Below are positions 17,401 through 26,046 of a stretch of DNA of 64,000 nt, piece by piece. The DNA is from Fibrivirga algicola. Lineage in GTDB: Bacteria > Bacteroidota > Bacteroidia > Cytophagales > Spirosomataceae. The stretch is from positions 400,596 to 464,595 of the forward strand of contig NZ_WAEL01000007.1 of assembly GCF_011742925.1 (NCBI RefSeq), written 5' to 3'. Made by a program: the position numbers and the translations under genes. Each line of letters opens with the position of its first letter. Positions within the stretch are counted from its first letter, which is position 1. The notes beneath the pieces were generated by a model. It worked only from the letters and a program-made list of their open reading frames with translations, ran no database searches and was not told where the DNA came from.

Positions 17401-20400
17401 CTATTTCGTCTCGATGGCGGCTAACTTGGTTTTCGCTTCGGCAACAATCTCGGCTTCAGCGGCATTTTCAATGATCGACGTCAGCACGGCTTTTGCCTGC
17501 GCGGTTTCACCAAGGGCTACATTATTGTCAGCCACCAGAATGAACGCTTTGCCTTTCCAGAATTCAAAGCCATCGAACTGTTCGTTGAAACGAAGCAGCG
17601 TTGCAATCGATTCTTTATACTTCTTCTGCTTGTAGAGCGCATCGCCAATCAGGTAATTCGCTTCGGCACCACTGACGTCTTTGGCCAGCGCAATAGTTTT
17701 TTCAAATTCTGTCGTAGCCGTTTTATAGTCGGCTTTCGACAACGCTACTTTACCCAGCATCAGCTGCGCCCGGTTCTGAGCCCCCGGGACCACGTTACCT
17801 GCCGTCACGATCTGACGGGCGATAACAGCCGCCGAGTCAACTTTATAACTATAATAGGTATCCATCATACCCAGCTGCGCCGTAACCTGATCGGTTCGCT
17901 CGTTCGAACGGGACAAGACATACTGGTAATTTTTGATTGCGCCAGGGAAGTTTTTCTGACGACGCTCCAGTTCCGCAGCGCGGCTGGCTGCCTTCACGGC
18001 GAATGTCGATTTACCTTCCTGAATCAGTTGGCCGTACAAACGAAGGGCCGCAGGTACGTCGCCCGTCTTCGCGTAGGAGTCGGCTCCGTAATAACGGGCC
18101 TCGTTGCGGCTTGGACTATTGGGGTATTCCTGCGAAAACGTTTGGAATGCCTTCAGTGCCTGTGGGTATTTCTCGGCAAAATAGAGGGATTTCGCATTTT
18201 CAAATTCTGCTTTCTCGACATCAGTACTCCCCGGGTTACTCCGCTTGTACTTACCCAGCACATCTGAGAATTCGTCGGTACGGTTGGCATCGTCGAGGGT
18301 GTTTTGCAGACCCAGCAGGGCACTCTGCGCCTGAGGCGAGGTACCATAGTCATCCAGAATGCGTTTGTAGTCGGCCACTGCGGGATCATACTGCTGCTGA
18401 TTCGCGTAAGCGACAGCGCGTTTCAACAAGGCAGCCGGCAACAGGTAGCTATTGGGCCGCGAGGTGATCAGTTTAGAATAACCAGCCACAGCAGCAGCAA
18501 AGCTTCCCTTTTCGAAATCAACATTTGCCGTCTGGAACAGCGCATCATCGGCGTAACGCGATGACGGGTTCCGCTGCACCTGGTCGAACAGGGCTTTTGC
18601 CTCCGCGTCACGACCTACGTAGGTCAAGATGACGCCCTTCTGGTAAGTGGCATAGTCTGAGTCGGCACGCCCCGTGGCAATGGCCTGGTCATAGGCCTTC
18701 ATGGCTTCGTTGTACTGCTTTGTAGCGAGCAGGCAGTCGGCCGACCGAATATAGGCATCACCGACAGTCGGGTCAGTACTGCCGGCAGCAGCCTTGATAT
18801 ACTCCCGGAAATAACCAAGAGCTTTGGTATAGTCTTTCTGGTTGTAGAAAGCGTAACCAAGTCCATACAGACTTTTCTGGCCATACTCACCCGAACGTAC
18901 CTGCGAATAGAGCGGGATCGCCTCGGCCCATTTTTTCTGGGCAGACAATGCCTCCGCTTTCCAGAAAGTAGCCCCCGATTTCAATTCCGGATCGCCCGAC
19001 ACGGTCAGTGATTTGTTGAAATTGATCAGGGCCGCCGGATATCGCTCCGCGTTATAATCAGCTACCGCCTGGTTGAAGGTCAACCGCTGGTAGGTCGCGT
19101 TGATACGCGCCGTCCGGTTTTTCAGTTTCTCAATGTAAGCAATCGCGGCCGGGTAATTGTTCGACGCCAGGTACGCCTCCCCTACCAACTCGTTCGCTTC
19201 GTTTTCAAAACGGCTGTCCGGGTACTTTTTAATAAAATCGTTTAGTTCGGAAATCGCTTCCGACCCTCGCTTCTGATCAAGTTGCAGCTTGGCGTGCGTA
19301 AACCGAGACTCTTCCTGAATAGACGGATTGAAAGCCAGCCGGCCCGACTGATCGAAGGCAGTCAGGGCATACGATGGATTGTCTGTCTGCAGGTAACTGA
19401 TGCCAAGCGTATAGGCTGCGTACTGAGCTGTCGTGTCTTTACCGGCCGCAACTGGTTTCAACTGCGTAATGGCATCGGTGTAATTTCCAGTTTTGTACAG
19501 CGATTGACCGTACCTGTACTTCACCGCTGCGGGAGCCGTTGCGCCTTTGGCGGCCAGATACCGTTTGTAAGCCGGAATAGCCTGCGCGTACTGACCCTGC
19601 CGGTAGTACACCTCCGCCGTAAACAACGCAACCTCAGCCAGGGCAGGCCCGGTGTTCCGCTTCAGCAGCGGTTCGGTGTAGGCAGTCAGCTCATCGTAGC
19701 GCCCCTGTTTATAGTATGCCTGTGCCAACCAATTGGGTACATCGCTCTGGTACGTAGGGTTGTTCTCGATGCGGCGAAAATCGCTGACCGCCTCGTTATA
19801 CTGGCCATTCCGGAAATTGATCACGCCAGCGTAGTACGAGGCTGCCGCTGCATTCGCGTAATCGGGATCGGCCTTTACGGCATTCAGTAATGGCAGGGCA
19901 CGAGCCAGGTCCTGGGTATTATAGTACGCCAGCGCCAGATTAAACTGATAATCCCGTTGCTTGGCGGCGGTATTTGTTTGGTTTACGGCTTTTTGCAGGT
20001 ACGTGATCGCGCTGGTAAAATCCTGCCGGCTCATATAGTACAAACCCAAATCCCCATAGAGTTGCCCCGCCTTGGGGTTCTCGCTATGGTTGCGCACAAA
20101 ACGATCGACCAGTGCTTCGGCACCCGGCTGATCGGCATACAAACTGGAAAGCGCCATGTAATATTCGGCTGATACCGCGTTCGGATCAGCCGAGGGTGAC
20201 CCGGCAGCGGGTGTACCAGACGTGTTGAGCAACGGTCGGCGCTGATTCAGGTATCGCTCAAACTCAGAGCGGGCTGCAGCATAGTTGCTTCGTTCAAAAA
20301 GTTCAACCCCATTGCGGTAGTGCAGATCGGGTTCGGTGTAGGTTAACGTTCGTTGAGCTATGAGGGACGGAGTCACAAGTGACCCGGCGACCACACATAA

Positions 20401-20433
20401 AGCCCCCAAAACGCGGTGAGATGCTGGATGCAT
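17401..20433 (-). CDS. giant periplasmic TPR protein
   Basis: From the ATG at 20433 the protein has 1010 residues and starts with a signal peptide (ALCVVAGSLVTPSLIAQ). The remainder is almost wholly TPR and TPR-like helical pairs, more than twenty, of the BamD/YbgF style: FERSNYAAARSEFERYL near the start, EFEKTIALAKDVSGAEANYLIGDALY near the end. A longer frame to 20697 exists, but its extra residues have no signal and overlap the divergent promoter region. Such scaffolds sit in the periplasm. It heads a probable operon with the barrel and the HU/SPOR protein. Confidence 0.85.
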   Translation of the reverse strand: MHPASHRVLGALCVVAGSLVTPSLIAQRTLTYTEPDLHYRNGVELFERSNYAAARSEFERYLNQRRPLLNTSGTPAAGSPSADPNAVSAEYYMALSSLYADQPGAEALVDRFVRNHSENPKAGQLYGDLGLYYMSRQDFTSAITYLQKAVNQTNTAAKQRDYQFNLALAYYNTQDLARALPLLNAVKADPDYANAAAASYYAGVINFRNGQYNEAVSDFRRIENNPTYQSDVPNWLAQAYYKQGRYDELTAYTEPLLKRNTGPALAEVALFTAEVYYRQGQYAQAIPAYKRYLAAKGATAPAAVKYRYGQSLYKTGNYTDAITQLKPVAAGKDTTAQYAAYTLGISYLQTDNPSYALTAFDQSGRLAFNPSIQEESRFTHAKLQLDQKRGSEAISELNDFIKKYPDSRFENEANELVGEAYLASNNYPAAIAYIEKLKNRTARINATYQRLTFNQAVADYNAERYPAALINFNKSLTVSGDPELKSGATFWKAEALSAQKKWAEAIPLYSQVRSGEYGQKSLYGLGYAFYNQKDYTKALGYFREYIKAAAGSTDPTVGDAYIRSADCLLATKQYNEAMKAYDQAIATGRADSDYATYQKGVILTYVGRDAEAKALFDQVQRNPSSRYADDALFQTANVDFEKGSFAAAVAGYSKLITSRPNSYLLPAALLKRAVAYANQQQYDPAVADYKRILDDYGTSPQAQSALLGLQNTLDDANRTDEFSDVLGKYKRSNPGSTDVEKAEFENAKSLYFAEKYPQALKAFQTFSQEYPNSPSRNEARYYGADSYAKTGDVPAALRLYGQLIQEGKSTFAVKAASRAAELERRQKNFPGAIKNYQYVLSRSNERTDQVTAQLGMMDTYYSYKVDSAAVIARQIVTAGNVVPGAQNRAQLMLGKVALSKADYKTATTEFEKTIALAKDVSGAEANYLIGDALYKQKKYKESIATLLRFNEQFDGFEFWKGKAFILVADNNVALGETAQAKAVLTSIIENAAEAEIVAEAKTKLAAIETK

Positions 20434-20567
20434 AGAACCGATTAACGGTTGTGTAATGAAGAGAAAGGGTTGTAGTTTAGCTGACCAAACCGGATTTGTT
20501 ATCCCGTTGTCGCCAAATAAACTTACCCATACTACGATTGTTTCAACGAATGTACTGGTCTTTCCGT

Positions 20568-22472
20568 ATGAAAAAACGCTTGCTAGTTCTGATTTTACTG
20601 CTGATCCAACGAACACTATGCACCGGCCTGGCACTTTATCCCGTACCCTCTTCATCTGCAGCAAACACGGGCGATAGCCTGAAAAGCACCGATCCAACAG
20701 AAGCAGCTATGGCTCGTATCAGCTATACGCTGGCGATGCCGCAACCACAAACCCACTATTTTGAGGTCGATATGCGGCTTCAAAATGCAGCTTCTGCAAC
20801 CAACGCCCGTAAAAACGGCTACCTGGATTTAAAAATGCCCGTTTGGACGCCCGGTTCCTACCTGATCCGTGAGTATGCTAAAAACGTGGAAGGGTTTACG
20901 GCCAAAGCCGGTGGCCAGCCCGTACAATCAGACAAAATCAATAAGAATACCTGGCGGGTGTACACCAACAGCGATGATGTGCAGGTTCATTATCGGGTTT
21001 ACTCCTACGAATTCAGTGTTCGCAACAGCTACCTCGACGATCAGCACGGCTACCTGAACGGAGCTAGTGTTTTTTTGTATAGTGATCCGCTGAAAAATCA
21101 GCCGTTAACGGTGCAGATCAATCCATTTACGGGCTGGAAAAAAGTATCGACGGGCATGAAAGCGGTGGCCAATGCGCCGTTTACTTACGAGGCACCCAAT
21201 TACGACATCCTGGTCGATTCGCCGATTGAAATTGGCAATCACACGATACTTAGCTTCACAGCCTCGAACGTACCCCACACCGTGGCCATGTTTGCTAATG
21301 GCCCGCTGGAGTACAACGCCGAAAAACTCGCCGCCGATTACAAGCGGGTGTGCGAAACGGCCGCTACGGTGGTTGGCGAGCAGCCGTGTACCGATTATAC
21401 CTTTCTGGTTCACCACACAGGTCAACCCGGCGGTGGCCTCGAACACCTGAACTCAACCACCCTGCAAACAACCCTGAATGCGTACGCCACAGACCGTAAC
21501 TACAAAGGGTTCCTGACGCTGGTTGCGCACGAGTATTTCCACCTCTGGAACGTGAAACGGATTCGGCCCATTGCTCTCGGCCCATTCGACTACGAAACAG
21601 AGAACTACACGCATATGCTCTGGCTATCGGAGGGCTGCACGTCCTTCTATGAAGATTATATCCTTCGCCGAGCGGGTTTCCACACACCGGAAGAGTACCT
21701 CCGAATTGTAGCGGGCGATATTACGGGGATCGAAAACCAACCGGGCAACCAGGTGCAAACGGTGGCTGAAGCAAGCTGGGACGCATGGATTAAAAATTAC
21801 AGGCCCAACGAAAACTCATCGAACAGCACCATCTCCTACTACTCTAAAGGATCGGTGCTGGGTACGTTGCTAAACCTGGCTATTTTGTCGGGCAGCAATG
21901 GGCAGCGGTCAATGGATGATTTACTGCGGCTATTGTACAGCGACTATTACAAGAAACTGAAGCGTGGCTTTACCGATGATGAATTTCGGCGGGCCGCTGA
22001 GCAGGTGGCTGGTACATCGCTCGCCGGCTTCTTCGATAAAGGTGTCAACGGCACCGGTACCATCGACTACGATACGTACTTTGCCCCGGTAGGCCTACGC
22101 CTCGTGAATGTGGGTCCCCCCTCAACCGACGGGTTCTTCGGCGCATCCGTAGCACCTTCGCCCAACCCGGCGGCGGCCCGGCAGGTTATTGCCTCGGTAC
22201 GCCGGGGAAGCCCGGCCGAACAGGCAGGCCTCAACGTTGGCGACGTTATTTTAGCAATCGATGGCAATCGGCTTTCGGATGAATTATCAAAACAACTAGC
22301 CGGTAAAAAAACCGGAGAAACAGTGCGACTCGCGATCAACCGGGGTGGTCAGCCCCGTGAACTATCAGTTCAGTTGGGCACGAATCCACTGGTGAATTAC
22401 CGGCTCGAAGCCCTTCCTAATCAGACCGAGAAGCAGAAGGCACTCTATGCTAAGTGGCTGTACAGCAAATAA
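20568..22472 (+). CDS. M61-family metallopeptidase with PDZ domain
   Basis: From the ATG at 20568 the 634-residue protein has a signal peptide (MKKRLLVLILLLIQRTLC) and an N-terminal beta-sandwich. The zinc peptidase domain has His321-Glu322-x-x-His325 in VAHEYFHLWNVKRIRP and a third ligand Glu355 in LSEGCTSFYED. A C-terminal PDZ domain follows (about 540-620; RRGSPAEQAGLNVGDVILAIDG). M61 glycyl aminopeptidases of this type cut N-terminal Gly/Ala residues; the Bacteroidota forms are periplasmic. All catalytic residues are present. It is divergent from the TPR gene, with 134 bases between starts. Confidence 0.9.
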   Translation: MKKRLLVLILLLIQRTLCTGLALYPVPSSSAANTGDSLKSTDPTEAAMARISYTLAMPQPQTHYFEVDMRLQNAASATNARKNGYLDLKMPVWTPGSYLIREYAKNVEGFTAKAGGQPVQSDKINKNTWRVYTNSDDVQVHYRVYSYEFSVRNSYLDDQHGYLNGASVFLYSDPLKNQPLTVQINPFTGWKKVSTGMKAVANAPFTYEAPNYDILVDSPIEIGNHTILSFTASNVPHTVAMFANGPLEYNAEKLAADYKRVCETAATVVGEQPCTDYTFLVHHTGQPGGGLEHLNSTTLQTTLNAYATDRNYKGFLTLVAHEYFHLWNVKRIRPIALGPFDYETENYTHMLWLSEGCTSFYEDYILRRAGFHTPEEYLRIVAGDITGIENQPGNQVQTVAEASWDAWIKNYRPNENSSNSTISYYSKGSVLGTLLNLAILSGSNGQRSMDDLLRLLYSDYYKKLKRGFTDDEFRRAAEQVAGTSLAGFFDKGVNGTGTIDYDTYFAPVGLRLVNVGPPSTDGFFGASVAPSPNPAAARQVIASVRRGSPAEQAGLNVGDVILAIDGNRLSDELSKQLAGKKTGETVRLAINRGGQPRELSVQLGTNPLVNYRLEALPNQTEKQKALYAKWLYSK

Positions 22473-22487
22473 CTGATTGGCAATTTT

Positions 22488-22539
22488 AAAAAAAGGGTGG
22501 CTACACAGGATTTATTTCCGGAATAGCCACCCTTTTTTT
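22488..22539. terminator. bidirectional terminator
   Basis: A perfect 16-bp stem (22488-22503 with 22524-22539), A7-GGGTGGCTA against TAGCCACCC-T7, serves both the peptidase gene and the convergent small gene, whose stop codon it touches. Confidence 0.88.
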
Positions 22540-22780
22540 AATCCAGATTATTGAGCGATGCAGTCCAGTCAGCATCCATCTCTTGAAAACGAGCGGCCAC
22601 AGTGGCTAAAAAAGTCTCGGTCAGCAGTTCCTCCACGTCATCAGGGCCAGTCAGATCAAATTCGGCTACCTTATAGGTTTGTTCATAAGGACCCGCTTCA
22701 ATCTTGATGATATACTTACTATTCCAGGCATAAAGGCTTATTTTTAACTGTGAATGGGCGATATCTTTCAAATAACGCAT
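22538..22780 (-). CDS. small conserved-looking protein, function unknown
   Basis: The 80-residue acidic protein has an alternating strand pattern (LKISLYAWNSKYIIKIEAGPYEQTYKV) followed by a helix rich in Glu and Leu (DDVEELLTETFLATVAARFQEM). It has no signal peptide, membrane helix or known catalytic motif. Its clean start, codon use like the neighbours and shared terminator argue that it is real. The shape recalls small Bacteroidota cytosolic proteins of unknown function. Confidence 0.7.
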   Translation of the reverse strand: MRYLKDIAHSQLKISLYAWNSKYIIKIEAGPYEQTYKVAEFDLTGPDDVEELLTETFLATVAARFQEMDADWTASLNNLD

Positions 22781-22912
22781 AGGCGTAGGGGAAAATACGG
22801 TTGACTCAAGTTAGTCTGATGTAGGGTCGGCCGGTAAGCGATACGAAACAACCACTGCGTAAGTAGTATTCCGTTTCTGGTCTCTAACCGGTCTACAGGC
22901 CCCTAAAATTAG

Positions 22913-22920
22913 TATGTTTG
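22913..22920 (+). promoter_or_regulatory. -7 element before the PAS histidine kinase gene
   Basis: TATGTTTG fits TAnnTTTG; the ATG is 70 bases downstream. No -33 at the expected place. Confidence 0.4.
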
Positions 22921-22989
22921 GTGCCAACGAATCGCATTGGCTCCCGTTATTGAGTTGACCCATCCGTCACGTTCGTTAATACCGATGGC

Positions 22990-24918
22990 ATGAACATCAA
23001 CTTTATTGGCCGTGAACTGGGAGATCACCCATCGCCAGCCGGCAAAGCCATATACAGGAGCACGAGTAATCCGGATGAGCAACCAACTGACTTCATCCTG
23101 ATCAGTGCTGACTCATCTACACCAGAATCAGGGGGACAGGCACCAGCGCACGTTATCGGTAGCTCTGTATATGAGCTATTCCCCGCCAACGATGCTGCAT
23201 TTCTGTGCAGCCAACTGGCTGTCGTATTGAAGTATGACCGCCCTGTTCAGTTCGAGCTGGCCTACACCCAGCCAGGAACAGACTTAACGGTCAGGTACGT
23301 GGTTAGAGCGGCCAGGCAGGATGAGTGTATTCAGCTAACGTATCGGAAAGAGCCAGAAGCAAATTCAACCGGAAAGATGATCGATCACCCGCCGCACATC
23401 CTGAAGCAGGTAGTCGACAACATGCAGGCTGGCCTCGTGCTGGCCCGCCCCATTCGTGATGAGCACCACCGAATCATAGATTTTCAATTCGTACTTACGA
23501 ATGACTATAATGCCCGCATTACCGGGCGGACAGTAGACGAAATGACCGGTGCCCGAATCAATGATCTCTTTCCCGGCTGGCAGGGTTCAGAGTTGTTTCG
23601 CTACTACACAGAGGCCGTTGAAACCAATCAGACAAAACGCATCACGTTTGCCTATGAAGAGTTTGGCATGAAGGGCTGGTTCGACGGGACGTTCAGTTGT
23701 GTAGAGGGGTGTATCATGTACACCTACTCCGATGTTACGCCCCTGAAAGAAACCGAGATGGCTCAGCAACAGCAGGCCGCATTGCTCGAGCAGGTGATGA
23801 ATACAACACCCGCCTCGATCGTGGTGCACCAGTCCATTCGGAATGAAGCCGGAGAGATCATCGATTTTAGAATGACCCAGTTGAATCAGGTAGCTGCCGA
23901 TTTGCTTCAGAGCTCTATCGACAAAGTGCAGTTCCGCCGCATTTCGACTTATTTCCCTGGTCTTGCAGACACACCGCTATTCAGAGCGTACAAGCAAGTG
24001 GTGAAAACCGGTACATCTACCCGAATGGATGTGCCCTGGGGCGACCGGTGGTTCGATTTTTCGGTGGCGCGCTTTGGCGACGGCATTGTGGTGGCGGTTC
24101 AGGATAGTACAGCTGTACGCACCTATCGGCAGCAACTCGAACAAACGAACCTTGATTTGAAGCGATCGAACGAAAACCTGGAATCATTTGCTTATATCGC
24201 TTCCCATGACCTCCAGGAGCCACTGCGAAAGCTCACTTCATTCGCCAATCTCTTGCATACGCAGTATGCCGACCAATTTAATACCGACGTTACTGACATT
24301 ATCCGGCGCATGAATGCTTCGGCTATCCGAATGCGGTTACTTATTCAGGATGTTCTGGCTTATGCTCGCATTGGGAAACAACAGGAACAGGCACGTGCAG
24401 TCGATTTGACTCAGCTCTTCAACGAGTTAGCGGCTGAAGAACTATGGTCCTCTATGTATCAGAGTAAAGCCATACTGACAATCGGTGAATTGCCAACGGT
24501 GCTGGCTGAGCCAACGCAAATGCGCCAGCTGTTTCAGAACATTCTCGCTAATGCCGTTAAATTTTGCCCAAAAGGTACTACGCCTACCATCACTATCACA
24601 AGCCGGATTATTGCGAGCGAAGCGCTTCCTGCCGGCTCGAGTTCGGATAGGCGGACGGCTGGACAGAAACCACCGATTGCTTATTTCCACGAAATTTCTG
24701 TGCATGACAACGGAATCGGGTTCGATCAAAAGTATACCGACCGGATTTTTCAGATATTCCAGCAGCTAAACGGCCGTAACCGCTACGAAGGCTCTGGAAT
24801 AGGCCTGGCTATCTGCCAAAAAATAGTTGAACAACACGATGGTGCCATCACTGCCAGCAGTAAATCCGGAGAAGGCAGTACGTTCAGGGTATATTTGCCT
24901 GTTCGTTCACTAACGTAA
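22990..24918 (+). CDS. cytoplasmic PAS-domain sensor histidine kinase
   Basis: The 642-residue kinase has no membrane segment. It holds about three PAS-like domains (residues about 20-125, 140-250, 265-375, with LPGWQG- and YFPGLAD-type motifs), a dimerisation/phosphoacceptor helix with His406 in [13 protein letters not shown], and a complete ATPase domain (N box NILANAVKF, G1 HDNGIGFD, G2 GSGIGLAICQKIVEQHDG). No response regulator gene is next to it. It shares its HisKA-ATPase cassette with the kinases at 31113 and 33481. The lipoprotein gene that follows begins 4 bases after its stop, so the two are cotranscribed. Confidence 0.9.
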   Translation: MNINFIGRELGDHPSPAGKAIYRSTSNPDEQPTDFILISADSSTPESGGQAPAHVIGSSVYELFPANDAAFLCSQLAVVLKYDRPVQFELAYTQPGTDLTVRYVVRAARQDECIQLTYRKEPEANSTGKMIDHPPHILKQVVDNMQAGLVLARPIRDEHHRIIDFQFVLTNDYNARITGRTVDEMTGARINDLFPGWQGSELFRYYTEAVETNQTKRITFAYEEFGMKGWFDGTFSCVEGCIMYTYSDVTPLKETEMAQQQQAALLEQVMNTTPASIVVHQSIRNEAGEIIDFRMTQLNQVAADLLQSSIDKVQFRRISTYFPGLADTPLFRAYKQVVKTGTSTRMDVPWGDRWFDFSVARFGDGIVVAVQDSTAVRTYRQQLEQTNLDLKRSNENLESFAYIASHDLQEPLRKLTSFANLLHTQYADQFNTDVTDIIRRMNASAIRMRLLIQDVLAYARIGKQQEQARAVDLTQLFNELAAEELWSSMYQSKAILTIGELPTVLAEPTQMRQLFQNILANAVKFCPKGTTPTITITSRIIASEALPAGSSSDRRTAGQKPPIAYFHEISVHDNGIGFDQKYTDRIFQIFQQLNGRNRYEGSGIGLAICQKIVEQHDGAITASSKSGEGSTFRVYLPVRSLT

Positions 24919-24921
24919 ACT

Positions 24922-25962
24922 ATGATATTGATGTCAAGCCGGAGTTATCCGTTCATCCTGTTCAGTTTTTTGCTTCTCCTGATCGCCTGTTCGTCCTCAG
25001 ATACCGACGAGGCAGCCCAGTTTTTTCTACGGGGTAATGTCCAACTTCAGAAGCGGGAGTATAAAGAAGCCATTCGGTTTTATTCTGAAGCTATTAATAA
25101 AAAGGCTGACTTCGCCGATGCGTACAGCAACCGGGGACTAGCTAAGTTCCGCGATGGGCAGGTCGAAGATGCCCTGGCCGATTACAGCAAAGCAATTGAA
25201 ACAGACAAGGAGTTTGAGGCTGCGTATCTCAACCGGGCCGACACCTATCTAGCCCAGAATAACCCACAACGCGCACTAACCGACCTGCTCACCATTCAAA
25301 AAACGTATCAGGATTCGACCTTTTACCAAACCCGGCTGGGCGAAGCTTATGCGGGCTTAAGCAACGTACCCATGGCGCAGGCTGCGTTCGACAAAGCGCT
25401 GCTCCTCGACGCCCGTAACGTTGAAGCACTCACGAACAGGGCGGCCCTGTCTTTTGCCCAGAAACAATACGCCGACGCCCGCGCTGATATTGACAAAGCC
25501 TTGGCGCTCAATCCTGAACTGGCCGAAGCGCTCAACAACAAAGCGCTGTTACTGGCCCAGAATCAGCAAGTTGCCGAGGCCCTGCCTATAATAGAGAAAG
25601 CGCTAAGCCAGAAGCCTAATCAGCCATTTTACCTCAACAACAAAGGTTATATTCTGCTCCTGTTGAACCGGGATGCCGAGGCCCTGCCTCTGCTGCGCGA
25701 AAGCATTCGACTCAACGCACAAAATGCCTGGGCGCAGCGTAACCTGGGCATTTACTGGCTTCGTCAGAAAAAAGCATCCGACGCACTCACGGCGCTCAAA
25801 CAGGCGGAAAGCCTTGACCCATCGGTCGAGAACCTATACGCATATCTAGGCGAGGCACACCAGTTGGCCGGCAATAAGGTGGCCGCCTGTGAAGCCTGGA
25901 GCCGGGGTAAACTGGCGGGTGATGCCAAAGCAATCGCCCTGCAAACAGCCAATTGCCGGTAA
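24922..25962 (+). CDS. TPR-repeat lipoprotein
   Basis: The 346-residue product begins with a lipoprotein signal, LFSFLLLLIACSSSDT, with lipobox LIAC. It then has about eight consecutive TPR units (AAQFFLRGNVQLQKREYKEAIRFYSEAIN; DFADAYSNRGLAKFRDGQVEDALADYSKAI; and so on to the C-terminus). Two in-frame starts exist, ATG at 24922 and 24931; the second leaves a more usual signal length. Being coupled to the histidine kinase gene suggests a shared process, but the nature of that is not visible. The closing NCR holds a Cys of unknown use. Confidence 0.85.
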   Translation: MILMSSRSYPFILFSFLLLLIACSSSDTDEAAQFFLRGNVQLQKREYKEAIRFYSEAINKKADFADAYSNRGLAKFRDGQVEDALADYSKAIETDKEFEAAYLNRADTYLAQNNPQRALTDLLTIQKTYQDSTFYQTRLGEAYAGLSNVPMAQAAFDKALLLDARNVEALTNRAALSFAQKQYADARADIDKALALNPELAEALNNKALLLAQNQQVAEALPIIEKALSQKPNQPFYLNNKGYILLLLNRDAEALPLLRESIRLNAQNAWAQRNLGIYWLRQKKASDALTALKQAESLDPSVENLYAYLGEAHQLAGNKVAACEAWSRGKLAGDAKAIALQTANCR

Positions 25963-26046
25963 TCGTCCCACTCGCTTCTTTTCATGGTATGGAGCCATTG
26001 TGCCCTGATCGTTGTTCATTGGTAATCGTAACAACCCCGACTTCCA

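Noticed and set aside
17937..18467. 176-codon plus-strand frame opposite the giant TPR gene
   Set aside because: It lies wholly within a clear gene on the other strand and has the Arg/Pro/Ser-rich composition of an antisense shadow.
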